A stretch of 23,411 bases of DNA from Fen-1077 sp050014355 (GCA_050014355.1 JBEKDL010000023.1:1-23411); one strand, 5' to 3'; numbered from the stretch's first letter, positions 1-8,623 are shown. A program made the numbers and translations. The notes: generated by a model not told the origin, from the letters alone.

Positions 1-575
1 TCCGTGAAAGCGCGGGCATACTCTTCCGGGGTCTTGTATCCAATTTGCCAGTGACCATCTACCTCGTTGCCGATGCCCCAGTACTTAACATTATGAGGTT
101 TGGGGTAGCCATGAGCTTGGCGCAGCTTTACCAGGGTCGTATCGTGGGTGCCGTTGCAGTACTCGACCCAATCCCTCGCTTCACGCATGTCGCCATCGCC
201 GCAATTGACCACCAGATATGGCTCCGTCTTTAGTTTACGGCAAAATTCTATAAACTCGTTCGTACCAAAATGGTTGGGCTCGATGTCGTTCCAGGCCAGG
301 TCAGTGCGGGCAGGACGTTCGCTCACAGGCCCCACCCCGTCCCGCCAGCGGTAGCCGGAAGCGAAATTTCCGCCAGGATAGCGCACGATGGCTATCCCGA
401 GGCGCTTTAAAGCGTCCAAAACATCCTTACGGAAACCTTGTTCATCGGCGAGGGAAGAACCGGGTTCGTAAATTCCGCCGTAAATACAGCGCCCAAGGTG
501 CTCGGCAAAACCGCCGAATATATTCCGATCGATTATACCAATAACGCGTTCCGGGTCTATCTTAATGTGGTTCAT
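1..575 (-). CDS. abfA: GH51 alpha-L-arabinofuranosidase, N-terminal part (runs off window)
   Basis: The first 191 residues are visible; the rest lies beyond the left edge. The N-terminus GGFAEHLGRCIYGGIYEPGS, then VRYPGGNFASGYRWRDGVGP, DLAWNDIEPNHFGTNEF and WGIGNEVDGHWQIGY follow the GH51 family closely. Glu171 in GIGNE is the expected acid/base of the TIM barrel; the nucleophile would lie in the unseen part. There is no signal peptide, so it probably acts in the cytoplasm on imported arabino-oligosaccharides and releases L-arabinose. The ATG at 575 is preceded by a strong GGAGGTGA ribosome site. It is divergent from the isomerase operon at 718, which suggests shared induction and feeds the pentose pathway inferred for that operon. 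The family call is strong; the exact substrate is inferred. Confidence 0.93.
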   Translation of the reverse strand, partial: MNHIKIDPERVIGIIDRNIFGGFAEHLGRCIYGGIYEPGSSLADEQGFRKDVLDALKRLGIAIVRYPGGNFASGYRWRDGVGPVSERPARTDLAWNDIEPNHFGTNEFIEFCRKLKTEPYLVVNCGDGDMREARDWVEYCNGTHDTTLVKLRQAHGYPKPHNVKYWGIGNEVDGHWQIGYKTPEEYARAFT

Positions 576-650
576 CCTTCACCTCCGGGAGCATTGCTGT
601 GTTATTAGCAAGCTTAGCACGATGGTAAAAAGAGAGTCAAAAAACAGGAT

Positions 651-680
651 TTGAATGACTTCACCACATTGCGATATAGT
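651..680 (+). promoter_or_regulatory. Candidate sigma-70 promoter of the isomerase operon
   Basis: TTGAAT (651-656) and TATAGT (675-680) are 18 bp apart, 38 bp before the isomerase start. The 142-bp divergent region 576-717 also carries the direct repeat TTAGCA-AGC-TTAGCA near 606-620, a possible but unproven operator between the two sugar transcripts. Confidence 0.4.
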
Positions 681-717
681 TATTTAAGTAAAATCCACGT
701 TTCAGAAAAGAGGTTAT

Positions 718-2115
718 ATGGAACCACTAAGGATCGGTTTTGTTCCCACCCACCGCGAACCATTCGATGAAGACTGGGCTTCAAAAATGCGCCGCCGCTG
801 CCTGAACGCTTTTCCCCGCAGCCCCCAACTGGAAATCATCGTGCCGGACGAACGGCTGACCAAGGGAGGTAGCGTACGGGACGATGGCGAAGCGGAAAAA
901 GTAATCGCCCTGTTCAGAGAAAAGAAAATCGATGGGCTGATAATCGGCACGATGACCTTCGGGGACGAGGTCTCGGCCCTCGCCGTAGCCTCGGCGTTCC
1001 ACGACAAACCTATCCTTCTCTTCGGGACAAAGGAAGGCCCCTTCACGAAGGACGGCAACCGCCGGTCAGACTCTTTTTGCGGCACTTTATCCATATCTTC
1101 GGGGCTGCACCGCCGGCAGATTCCATTCCTCTTTGGCGGCATTATTTTTCCCGAAGAGGATAGCTTTCAAAGCAGAGTCATGGACTTTCTCCGCGTTTGC
1201 GCCATCTCACGTGGCTTTATCGGGGCGAGGATAGGGTTGGTGGGCCCGCGTCCGGAACGTTTTGAGACCTGTATTTTCAGCGAAGACCAGCTAATGAGGA
1301 CGTTCAAGCAAAGGGTCATCCCGGTAGATTTGGCGGACATTATGAGCCGGGCCAATTCACAAAAAGAATCCCCGGCGATAAAAAAGATGGTTAAAAACAT
1401 CAAAGCCCAGGCCGATTCATCCGCTATTACTGCAACTACGATGCAAAATATTGCCGGACTGGAATACGCCCTCGAGCAGTTCGCGGCAGAAAAGAGGCTG
1501 GCAGCCCTGGGCGTGCAATGCTGGACAGCCATGCAAAGCGTTTACGGCATATCCCCATGTTATGCCATGGGGTGCTTGACCGATAAGGGTATCATGACCT
1601 CGTGTGAAGTGGATATTTACGGCGCGCTAACTATGCTCATGCAATATCTGGCGTCGCTGGGTGAGACCGTTCCCCATTTCATCGATTGGACGATAAAACA
1701 CCAGGAAAAAGAAAATGTGTTCTTAGCATGGCATTGCGGCAATGCACCGCCCTCGTTAGCCTGCCGGGGCGGTAATATCTCGCTTAAATATCACAGCATC
1801 CTAGGCCCCTCGCTGGGGATAGACCGCTCCATGGGCACAGCGGAATTTCAGCTTGCCCCGGGCGCGGTGACGCTTTCGCGTCTGCAGGAACATGACGGCA
1901 AATTCAAGATGCTGGTGGCTGAAGGTAAGATCGTTGCCTCCCAACAGAAGCTGCGCGGCTCCTGGAGCTGGGTAGAGGTGCCCGACCTCGATAAGCTCTA
2001 TGCCACCCTGGTTAAAGAAGGATTTACTCACCATGCCAGCCTGATTCACGGCGATTGTTCCAGTGCGCTGGTGAACGCCTGTGAGCTACTCGGCATTGAA
2101 GCCGTCATCGTCTAG
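718..2115 (+). CDS. L-fucose/L-arabinose isomerase family protein
   Basis: This 465-residue protein belongs to the fucose/arabinose isomerase fold, whose members interconvert aldoses and ketoses with a divalent metal. The N-terminal Rossmann-like half contains IDGLIIGTMTFGDE and GLVGPRPERFET. The C-terminal half has AMGCLTDKGIMTSCEVDIYG, with Glu297 and Asp299, then Asp323, and the HCGNAP segment starting at His339. These acidic and histidine residues are the likely metal and substrate ligands. The ATG at 718 has an AGAGG ribosome site. It is the first gene of a three-gene operon with a 3-epimerase and an SDR, and lies opposite an arabinofuranosidase, so L-arabinose to L-ribulose is the reaction I infer. 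It is not a canonical AraA, and L-fucose or another aldose remains possible. Confidence 0.8.
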   Translation: MEPLRIGFVPTHREPFDEDWASKMRRRCLNAFPRSPQLEIIVPDERLTKGGSVRDDGEAEKVIALFREKKIDGLIIGTMTFGDEVSALAVASAFHDKPILLFGTKEGPFTKDGNRRSDSFCGTLSISSGLHRRQIPFLFGGIIFPEEDSFQSRVMDFLRVCAISRGFIGARIGLVGPRPERFETCIFSEDQLMRTFKQRVIPVDLADIMSRANSQKESPAIKKMVKNIKAQADSSAITATTMQNIAGLEYALEQFAAEKRLAALGVQCWTAMQSVYGISPCYAMGCLTDKGIMTSCEVDIYGALTMLMQYLASLGETVPHFIDWTIKHQEKENVFLAWHCGNAPPSLACRGGNISLKYHSILGPSLGIDRSMGTAEFQLAPGAVTLSRLQEHDGKFKMLVAEGKIVASQQKLRGSWSWVEVPDLDKLYATLVKEGFTHHASLIHGDCSSALVNACELLGIEAVIV

Positions 2116-2141
2116 TCAGCTCAACCATGAAAGGAGAAAAA

Positions 2142-3002
2142 ATGTTTAAATTCGGCGTTGATTCGCTTATCTGGACGGAAGAGTTCACGGAAAAAGACCT
2201 GCCGCTTATTGAAAAAGCGAAAAAACTGGGTTTTGAAGTCATGGACATCAATGTCAGCCACCCCGAACGATTTCCCGTAAAGGCGGTGAAAAACAGGATT
2301 AAAGAAGTCGGCATCGAAGTGGTTACTACCATCGGTCTGCCCGCCGATTCGAATCCCATAAGCCCCCAACCCGCGGTGCGGCGGCACGCCGTGGAAACGC
2401 TCAAGCTGATGGTTGATATCAATAACGAAATAGGTTCAAAAATCCTGGGAGGCGTTCTCTATGCGGCATGGGGCTATCTATCCGGCAGATGCCGCACCGA
2501 TGAGGAATGGGCCTGGTCAGTGGAGGCTATGCGAGAAGTTTGCCGCTACGCTAAAAGCAAGAGCGACCTTATCCTGGCCATCGAGCCGGTGAACCGCTTC
2601 GAGACTCATTTTATCAACATCGCCGAGGACGCGGTCAAGTATTGCAAGGAGGTGGGCACCGGTAATATCAAAGTCCATCTTGACTCTTTCCACATGATAC
2701 GCGAGGAGACGAGCTACCGTGAGGCGGTCAAGACCTGCGATAAAGAATACCTGGGGTATGTACACGTGTGCGAGAATAACCGCGGTATACCCGGTACCGG
2801 GCAGGTGCCTTGGAAAGAGTTTTTTACCGCTCTTAAGCAGGTGGGGTACAGCGGCCCGCTCACTATTGAGTCATTCGACCCCAATTTCGAAGAGCTGAAC
2901 CGCCTCTGCGCCATCTGGAGGAAGTTTGCGGATACTGGCGAGGAACTGGCGATAAAGGGTCTTCAAAATTTAAAGAAAATAGAAGCATCACTAGGCCGAT
3001 AA
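2142..3002 (+). CDS. Sugar 3-epimerase, D-tagatose/L-ribulose 3-epimerase family
   Basis: A 286-residue TIM-barrel protein of the xylose-isomerase-like superfamily. The four metal ligands of ketose 3-epimerases are all recognisable: Glu148 (AIEPVNRFET), Asp181 (HLDSFHM), His208 (VHVCENNRGIPGTG) and Glu243 (TIESF). Their spacing is almost that of the Pseudomonas cichorii D-tagatose 3-epimerase (E152, D185, H211, E246). Such enzymes epimerise free ketoses at C3, including L-ribulose to L-xylulose. I chose the ATG at 2142 over the in-frame ATG at 2127 because AAGGAG (2131-2136) sits 5 nt before 2142 and would fall inside the longer version. It follows the isomerase stop by 26 nt and precedes the SDR by 21 nt, so one operon is likely. 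Substrate is inferred from context. Confidence 0.85.
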   Translation: MFKFGVDSLIWTEEFTEKDLPLIEKAKKLGFEVMDINVSHPERFPVKAVKNRIKEVGIEVVTTIGLPADSNPISPQPAVRRHAVETLKLMVDINNEIGSKILGGVLYAAWGYLSGRCRTDEEWAWSVEAMREVCRYAKSKSDLILAIEPVNRFETHFINIAEDAVKYCKEVGTGNIKVHLDSFHMIREETSYREAVKTCDKEYLGYVHVCENNRGIPGTGQVPWKEFFTALKQVGYSGPLTIESFDPNFEELNRLCAIWRKFADTGEELAIKGLQNLKKIEASLGR

Positions 3003-3023
3003 CGTTTATTATGGGAGAACCAG

Positions 3024-3791
3024 ATGAGTATTAAAAATTTGTTCGATATTAGCGGTCGGAAAGCCCTGGTGACAGGGGCAGGGAGGGGGATTGGCAAAGT
3101 GCTGGCACTCACACTGGCGGAAGCCGGCTGCGACGTCGCTTTATTCGGGCTGCACCGGAAAAATCTTAAAGAAGTAGCTGCGCTCGTCGACAAATTAGGT
3201 GTCCACAGCCTCATTTTCGAAGGTGATGTCTCCCGGAAGGTGGATGTGCAAAAGGCATTTTCAGCCGTAGCTAAAGACTTCGGGCGACTTGATATTTGCG
3301 TTAATAACGCCGGGATAAGTATGCAAAAACCAGTGGAGGATATGCCAGAAGAGGACTGGGACCGCATCATGGATATCAACATGAAGGGCGTTTTCCTTTG
3401 CTCACAGGAAGCCGCCCGGCTCATGATGCCGCGAAAAAGCGGCAGTATTATCAACATCGGCTCGATATCCGCCCGTACGGTCAACGTGCCTCAGAAGCAG
3501 GCCGTCTACAATACTTCTAAAGCAGGGGTGATTATGCTGACGCAGGCGATGGCCGTTGAATGGGCACCTTACGGCATACGCGTCAACTCCATCAGCCCGG
3601 GCTATATGAAGACGGAGATGACGTTATCTTCAATGTCCAAACTATTTCCCGTATGGGAATCGTTGACGCCACTCGGCAGGCTCGGAGAGCCGGAGGAACT
3701 GCGGGGGGCGCTCATTTATCTGGCTTCCAACGCTTCCAGCTACATGATAGGCCACGACCTTGTGGTGGATGGGGGATATACAATCCGTTAA
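3024..3791 (+). CDS. SDR-family oxidoreductase, probable ketose/polyol reductase
   Basis: A classical 255-residue short-chain dehydrogenase. It has the cofactor motif TGAGRGIG (17-24), NNAG (94-97), and the catalytic Ser149, Tyr162 and Lys166 in VPQKQAVYNTSKAGV; it ends in DLVVDGGYTIR. The PQxQxxYNxSK pattern resembles the mannitol dehydrogenase / sorbose reductase / fungal L-xylulose reductase branch. No acidic residue follows beta-strand 2 (ALFGLHRK), and the nearby Arg suggests NADP(H) preference. In this operon I infer reduction of L-xylulose to xylitol. GGAGAA precedes the ATG. Its stop codon (3789-3791) abuts the stop of the kinase on the other strand with no spacer. Other ketose substrates are possible. 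Confidence 0.82.
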   Translation: MSIKNLFDISGRKALVTGAGRGIGKVLALTLAEAGCDVALFGLHRKNLKEVAALVDKLGVHSLIFEGDVSRKVDVQKAFSAVAKDFGRLDICVNNAGISMQKPVEDMPEEDWDRIMDINMKGVFLCSQEAARLMMPRKSGSIINIGSISARTVNVPQKQAVYNTSKAGVIMLTQAMAVEWAPYGIRVNSISPGYMKTEMTLSSMSKLFPVWESLTPLGRLGEPEELRGALIYLASNASSYMIGHDLVVDGGYTIR

Positions 3792-5423
3792 TCAGCCGAG
3801 GGGATATTTCTTTATAAAACTGGCTTCCTCTTTGGCAAATCTGTCCAGGTATCCGCCTGGATTGTGGAACGCACCTATGTCTTCTCTTGTCGGCTCTATT
3901 ATTTTAACTCTGGGTAAAACCGCTGCGTTGTAATCTTCCACATTGAACTCCTCACCCGTGGATTTAAAGTAAGCGGAGACGCCGGCTACGGCCGCGCCAA
4001 GGGCGGCGCCACCTTTTCCCGTCACCGCCAGCGGCCTATTCCAGATGGCCGCGACGCGGCGCATGATGCCCGGGCTGCCCGCGGCGCCACCCGTGATGTA
4101 TAACGGCTCTCCGGAAGAACGGCTAAACCCTCGCGAATGATAGTATACCGCTACGAGACTGGATTCGATAATACCGGCGTAGTCACTGGCCAGGTTTGGA
4201 CTGTGAGCATTGATTTGCGCCAGCCCGAACTTACCGGACGCAGGGAATGATTCGTCACGGGGCTGCCAGAAAACCAGGTTTTGACCAACCGGCGACTGCT
4301 TCAGAGAGGCTTCAGCCGGTGCGTAGTCCTCTTTATGCAAACCGTAAAGCGCCCGCACTTGATCCCAGACTAGAGCGCCGTTGGTGCGGCAGCCGAACAT
4401 GAACGGCCTTCCGATGCCATCGTACATGGCGCAAGCGGCGCCGCTCCTGTCCATGGTTTTTCCGTCCGTCGCCACCATAAAAACGAAGCTGGAACCCAGG
4501 CTCAATAAATCCCCGCTGACCAGCACTTTCGATTGCGGATTATCGCCGGAGCCAGCGGCAACCAGACAAGAAGGGCTGAAGCCGTATTCCTGGACAAAAT
4601 AAGCGGCAATCCTCCCTACGTTAGCATCCGGCGCAGCGATTTCTGGCAGTTTTTTCCGTAAAGCGTTTTTTCCGCCCGCCAGGCCGCGGGAAACGGCCTG
4701 TAACAGCGTATCCGACCACCTTTTCCGATGGTAGTTCATCAGTGACATGCCACATGCGTTGCCGAAATCGACGGGAACGTTAGCATTGCCGGTCAGGACG
4801 GCCGGGATGAAGCTGCTGATAAGCTGGATAATGCTAGTACGCGTGTAAATGTCTGGGAATCTTTCAGCGGTACGCCTGATAACAAGTCCGGTAAACCTCA
4901 GCTGCGCGTCAGAGCCGGAAAGCTTGATTAGTTTCTCTTTGCCACCGATGTTGTTCCTGATAAAGGATGCCTGTTTACCCGTATCAGCCGTCATCCAGAT
5001 GGGGGCGCGTGCATAAGCAAGGCTGTCTTTTAAAAGGGAGACGAGGTTCGATGCCTTGCTGCCGGTTTTGTTTAGCGAGGAGAATTTGGAGGTGGCGGCA
5101 TTGTTAAGATAGACATGACCATGCTGCTGGCCGGAAGTGTTGATAACGACGACGTCTTCCAGGGAGATGGATTTCTTTAAATCGCTGAAGATAGCGTCGA
5201 GGGCGGCCAGGAACATGAGAGGAGGCTGGTCAGCCTCGCCATCGGAGCGGGGAGGGAGAATGTAGTCCGGCTCCTGAATCCCGAAGGTGTTAAGCCGTCT
5301 ATCCTTCAGGTAGTCCAGCGAAAATTCGATGAGTTTCTTACGCTCATCGATATCGAGCACCGACGCCGAAAGGCTCTGCGTGCTGACATCCAGGCCGAGA
5401 GATAGTCTTCTTTTTTCAGGCAT
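3792..5423 (-). CDS. xylB: FGGY-family carbohydrate kinase, xylulokinase-like
   Basis: This 543-residue sugar kinase starts its first actin-like lobe with LGLDVSTQS and contains SGQQHG (97-102), a hallmark of xylulokinases. The catalytic base is expected at Asp294 in AAGSGDNPQSK, and the second ATP lobe carries LYITGGAAGSPGIMRRVAAIW. It is longer than typical bacterial XylB (about 480-500 residues), and its spacing and motifs recall the larger animal-type xylulokinase. The expected reaction is phosphorylation of D-xylulose to D-xylulose-5-phosphate in the cytoplasm. It starts 6 nt after the dehydrogenase stop without a clear ribosome site, so translation is probably coupled to that gene. The kinase family is certain; D-xylulose is the likely substrate. 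Confidence 0.85.
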   Translation of the reverse strand: MPEKRRLSLGLDVSTQSLSASVLDIDERKKLIEFSLDYLKDRRLNTFGIQEPDYILPPRSDGEADQPPLMFLAALDAIFSDLKKSISLEDVVVINTSGQQHGHVYLNNAATSKFSSLNKTGSKASNLVSLLKDSLAYARAPIWMTADTGKQASFIRNNIGGKEKLIKLSGSDAQLRFTGLVIRRTAERFPDIYTRTSIIQLISSFIPAVLTGNANVPVDFGNACGMSLMNYHRKRWSDTLLQAVSRGLAGGKNALRKKLPEIAAPDANVGRIAAYFVQEYGFSPSCLVAAGSGDNPQSKVLVSGDLLSLGSSFVFMVATDGKTMDRSGAACAMYDGIGRPFMFGCRTNGALVWDQVRALYGLHKEDYAPAEASLKQSPVGQNLVFWQPRDESFPASGKFGLAQINAHSPNLASDYAGIIESSLVAVYYHSRGFSRSSGEPLYITGGAAGSPGIMRRVAAIWNRPLAVTGKGGAALGAAVAGVSAYFKSTGEEFNVEDYNAAVLPRVKIIEPTREDIGAFHNPGGYLDRFAKEEASFIKKYPLG

Positions 5424-5429
5424 TGCCGT

Positions 5430-6458
5430 CTACATTTCAATGACGGTTTTAACCGAGCGCGGTTGGGGGTTGGCTGCGTAGTCAAACGCCTTGATGGCGT
5501 CAGCGAATTTGTATCTATCAGTTATCAGCGGCTTAACATCGATTTTCCCCGACCCCAGGAGGGCAACCGCCCGCGGGTAGATATTAGCGTAGCGGAAGAC
5601 CGTTTCCATGCGGGCTTCTTTAGCCTGCGCGGCGACGATATCCACCGGCACCGGGTTGACCGGCATGCCGATGAAAACCACTTTGCCACCGGGGCATAAA
5701 GGCTGGAAAATACTGGCGATGGCCGCCTCATTACCGCTGGCTTCGAAGATAATATCGACGCCCCAGCCGCCGGTCTCTTTTTTCACCACATCCATCAGGT
5801 CCTGCTTTTTGATATTGACCGGAACCATGCCGTAGGTGGCAGCTATATCCAGCTTGGGCTGGATGACATCAGTGATAATAACCTTGCTGCACCCTCCGGC
5901 GAGGGCAGCCAGACCCGCCAACACGCCGATAGTCCCGCAACCAGTGACCAGCGCCACATCGCCGGGTTTAACATTCGCTTTTTTTACCGCCTGGAGGCCG
6001 ACGGATAGCGGCTCGACGAGGGCCCCTTCGGCGTAGCTAACATTGTCCGGCAACTTAAAGCAGAACATGGCGGGATGGACTACGGTTTCTCTCAAGCAGC
6101 CGTGATACGGCGGCGTCGCCCAGAAAACCACGGCGGGGTCGAGGTTGTACATGCCTTCCATGACCGCGCGGCTGCGCAGGTCGGGTATGCCCGGCTCCAT
6201 GCAAATCCGGTCGCCGGCTTTTAATGATTTCACATTTTTGCCGACCTCGATAACCGTACCGGCTGCCTCGTGGCCCAGCACCATCGGCTCTTTCACGATG
6301 AAGTTGCCTATTTTTCCGTGAGTATAATAATGCACATCGCTGCCGCAAATGCCGATGGTGTGCATTTTTATACGTACATCATCCGGGCCGAGCGTTTCTT
6401 TAAAAGTCATATCAAGAATGGCGAGCTTATTCTTTTCTTTCAACACAAGTGCTTTCAT
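5430..6458 (-). CDS. Zinc-dependent sorbitol/xylitol dehydrogenase family (MDR)
   Basis: A 342-residue medium-chain dehydrogenase. The catalytic zinc ligands are Cys38 (GICGSDVHYY), His63 and Glu64 (LGHEAAG), with Glu149 in GALVEPLSVG. The Rossmann motif is GCGTIG (173-178), and Asp197 after beta-strand 2 indicates NAD. The lobe that normally carries four structural-zinc cysteines reads EPGIPDLRSRAVMEGMYNLDP and has no cysteine, as in structural-zinc-free mammalian sorbitol dehydrogenases. The expected job is oxidation of a polyol at C2, here probably xylitol to D-xylulose, handing the product to the kinase immediately downstream. The ATG at 6458 has AAGGAG 6 nt upstream. Sorbitol or L-iditol are alternative substrates. 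Confidence 0.87.
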   Translation of the reverse strand: MKALVLKEKNKLAILDMTFKETLGPDDVRIKMHTIGICGSDVHYYTHGKIGNFIVKEPMVLGHEAAGTVIEVGKNVKSLKAGDRICMEPGIPDLRSRAVMEGMYNLDPAVVFWATPPYHGCLRETVVHPAMFCFKLPDNVSYAEGALVEPLSVGLQAVKKANVKPGDVALVTGCGTIGVLAGLAALAGGCSKVIITDVIQPKLDIAATYGMVPVNIKKQDLMDVVKKETGGWGVDIIFEASGNEAAIASIFQPLCPGGKVVFIGMPVNPVPVDIVAAQAKEARMETVFRYANIYPRAVALLGSGKIDVKPLITDRYKFADAIKAFDYAANPQPRSVKTVIEM

Positions 6459-6491
6459 AATGACTCCTTGTTGATGTAAACTTTCCCCAAT

Positions 6492-6520
6492 ATTTTATCT
6501 TAAGTTACATCACAGAGCAA
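6492..6520 (-). promoter_or_regulatory. Candidate promoter of the polyol dehydrogenase-kinase operon
   Basis: Read leftward, TTGCTC (6515-6520) and TAAAAT (6492-6497) are 17 bp apart and 34 bp upstream of the dehydrogenase start. The -10 is good and the -35 weak. The spacer carries GTTACATCACA, which shares the GTTACAT half-site seen as a perfect palindrome at 22017-22034, so control by a Crp/Fnr-type protein is conceivable. Confidence 0.35.
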
Positions 6521-6600
6521 TTTAAGAAGGCGGATTATTTAAAGCAAAATTAAATCAGGGTCAGAGACTTATTTGAATATACGCGGATATCCCGCCTTGA

Positions 6601-7884
6601 GAGAGGCCTGCAGCAAATGCTGCCGGAAATCTCGGTCCCACCCACCGGGCGCCATACGGCTACACGTACCGTGCCGAGAAGATATTTGAACCCCGCAGTG
6701 GCCGAGCCAAAGTTCTCAAAGCCTGGTGGGAGATAAATGAAATCGAACCTGATGGCGAATTTCTATGGGGCAGCCCGGCCTGGGTGGTAATGCAGATGTT
6801 CACCTGGACCGGCGATGAGGACCGCACGGCATACTGGGTCGCCAGCAGGTTGAATCAGCTGAAGATTCCCCCGCCCGATAGGGTATCATGGGCTCCCAAG
6901 ACGGTGATCAAGATAGTGAATCGCAAGTGCTACACGGGCAAGGCAGAGTATAACGTCAATGGGCGTGTTCCAAACCCGAACAGGCCGCTGGGTGACCTGA
7001 CTTTGGGCATCAAGAAGACTCTGCTCAGTCCCAAGCCAAAAGAGGAGAGGGTAACCTTTGAGGTGCTGCCTCTCACCACCACTGAGCAATGGAAGAAAGC
7101 AAATCAGAATATTACTGAGCGAGGTCGGGGTCGTGGGAAACAGGGGAAGACCATCCAGGCGCTATTCCGTACCCGCATGTTCTGTCCCCGGTGCGGGAAG
7201 CCCATGTCAGTCCTGCGAGGCAAGCAGGGCGACGTCTTTTACTACTGCCGCGCCCATTATTGCCCCTGGATCAAAGACCTGTGCCGCTACAACCGTTTCG
7301 TGCCGGGCACCTGGGACGACCAAATCTGGAATGAACTTGATGTCATGCTGAAGGACGATGCCTGGATAGAGCAACAGTTGGCAGTTGACTTACATCGGGA
7401 CGAGGGACTGGACAAGCAAATCAGGCTTCACCAGCTTAAGACAAGACAGGCTGAAGATAAGATTCGGAAAGTTGAGGAAGGCTTTGATGGTGGCCTCTAT
7501 TCTTTGGAGGAGGCGAGGAAAAAGAAGCTTAACTATCAGAGCACCATCGAGAAGGAAAGACAGGAGATTTCGCACCTGCAGGCACAGGTGGACACGCAGG
7601 GCTTTAGCCGGGGTGATGCCCAGGTGTTAAGGCAGGAGCTAAGGCTACTGCGGGAGCGGAACCTGAAAAAAGCTACCTTTGAGGAGAGGGTTGATCTGGT
7701 AGCCATGCTCGGCATCAAGATCTATCCAGCCGAGGATTTGAAGTCCAGGCGTATTGTTTGTAGATTAAATCTAAAGAAAGTAGTTGGAGAGAGGCAGCAA
7801 AACGACTTTGCAAAAGTGATGTTTGGTGGGCCACCGTGTACAATACGCAGAACTTTTGAACTTTCCTTCAGCCTAAATCCATAA
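6601..7884 (+). pseudogene. Large serine recombinase lacking its catalytic domain
   Basis: The open frame resumes just after an in-frame stop at 6598-6600. It encodes a typical serine-recombinase DNA-binding half: APYGYTYRAEKIFEPRSG, then a recombinase domain with WVVMQMFTWTGDEDRTAYWVA and NRKCYTGKAEY. A zinc ribbon (MFCPRCGKPMS, YYCRAHYCPW, LCRY) and a charged coiled-coil tail follow. The roughly 150-residue N-terminal resolvase domain with the nucleophilic serine is not found upstream, where 6459-6600 is intergenic DNA of the sugar operon. The protein therefore cannot catalyse recombination alone. The first ATG of the open frame is 6784, with no obvious ribosome site. This is a truncated relic of a phage-like or conjugative element and marks the left boundary of the accessory region. 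Confidence 0.85.
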
Positions 7885-8054
7885 TTGTTCAATTTAGGAC
7901 GAGTTGCGGTCTCCGGTATCCATTTCCCCGAGTTCATAACGATGAAAAGTGGCGGGTTTTGAGCGGCCTGTGACGCCTTGTTCCACTAGCTGGATTCCTG
8001 TCAACATCCCTATCACCTTCGCTGGAGTTTTGTCGTATATTTTTTAAACACTTC

Positions 8055-8120
8055 ATGTTAACATTACCGCATTTTCATGTTGATATTACGCTTGAAAATT
8101 GCTAGCGCCTATGTTAACAT
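8055..8120. repeat. Repeats of the palindrome ATGTTAACAT
   Basis: ATGTTAACAT occurs exactly at 8055-8064 and 8111-8120, with a degenerate copy (ATGTTGATAT) at 8076-8085. A further exact copy lies at 9215-9224. In the first cluster each is followed by T and a purine (ATTA/ATTG). They could be binding sites for a dimeric regulator such as the nearby MraZ-like protein, or terminal debris of a mobile element; the sequence does not decide. Confidence 0.4.
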
Positions 8121-8233
8121 TGCAACTTTCCAGCCGAACGGTGGCCACGTCCCGGTATTATTTTCTGAGATGAATGAGGGGGAATCAGTTCGCTACTCTG
8201 GTATCCGGGCGGGAAGGAAGGATGGCAAGCAAG

Positions 8234-8445
8234 GAACTTCTCCATCAAGTCGCAAGCCGTAACAATTTCCCGCTCCCTTATGAAGCGCAGCACCTCCAAG
8301 TTTGGTCGTCTTTATCGAGTAATGCTTTTTTGTGTTGTTTAATCAGCGCATCATGCGCCGCCATCGTAAAAACAAGCATTTTATGCTTGCCTGGCTTACC
8401 TCTTGCCACCCTTCTCGAAGTGCTCTTTGGCCCTCGGTACTGTAG
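8234..8445 (-). pseudogene. Decayed gene remnant (copy A) with a winged-helix-like segment
   Basis: Reading leftward, one frame gives RVARGKPGKHKMLVFTMAAH and DALIKQHKKALLDKDDQT. After a frame change it gives EVLRFIREREIVTACDLMEK (8296-8237), which looks like the start of a winged-helix DNA-binding domain. The block 8360-8419 matches 9425-9483 on the other strand at about 50 of 60 positions, and the shared peptide is ARGKxGKHKxxVFxMA. There is no intact start, and at least one frameshift is needed. The parent family is not recognised. Confidence 0.4.
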
Positions 8446-8548
8446 CCTCGGCACTCCCGATTTTTCATTCGTCACGTTTGACAAGCGTCCGGGCAATGAA
8501 TGTAACGATCCGCCTGATATTATTTCTGGACGGTGACATTGAGACAGT

Positions 8549-8577
8549 TTGAGTGCCCGCATAAGGAATATTATAAT
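8549..8577 (+). promoter_or_regulatory. Promoter of the MraZ-like gene
   Basis: TTGAGT (8549-8554), a 17-bp spacer and a perfect TATAAT (8572-8577) predict a start near 8584. This supports translation from 8624 rather than from the upstream in-frame ATG at 8549, which coincides with the -35 element. Confidence 0.6.
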
Positions 8578-8623
8578 CAAGGGTAAGGGAACAGCCAGAG
8601 AGAGGAATAAGGATCGGTGCCAT

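Larger units (their letters stand above)
7885..8548. other. Non-coding stretch with decayed sequences
   Basis: No intact gene is convincing here. It contains the ATGTTAACAT repeats at 8055-8120 and a decayed leftward coding remnant at 8234-8445, both listed separately. Short open frames on both strands overlap each other, lack ribosome sites and match nothing I recognise. Confidence 0.5.

Noticed and set aside
6546..6580. AAATCAGGGTCAGAGACT as the edge of a REP-associated or IS200-like transposon.
   Set aside because: It resembles such flanks, but no transposase, partner end or hairpin is present nearby, so it is not annotated.
8278..8580. An intact 100-residue leftward gene.
   Set aside because: The homologous copy at 9404-9556 indicates a frame change inside it, and its start overlaps the MraZ-like promoter; treated as a remnant.
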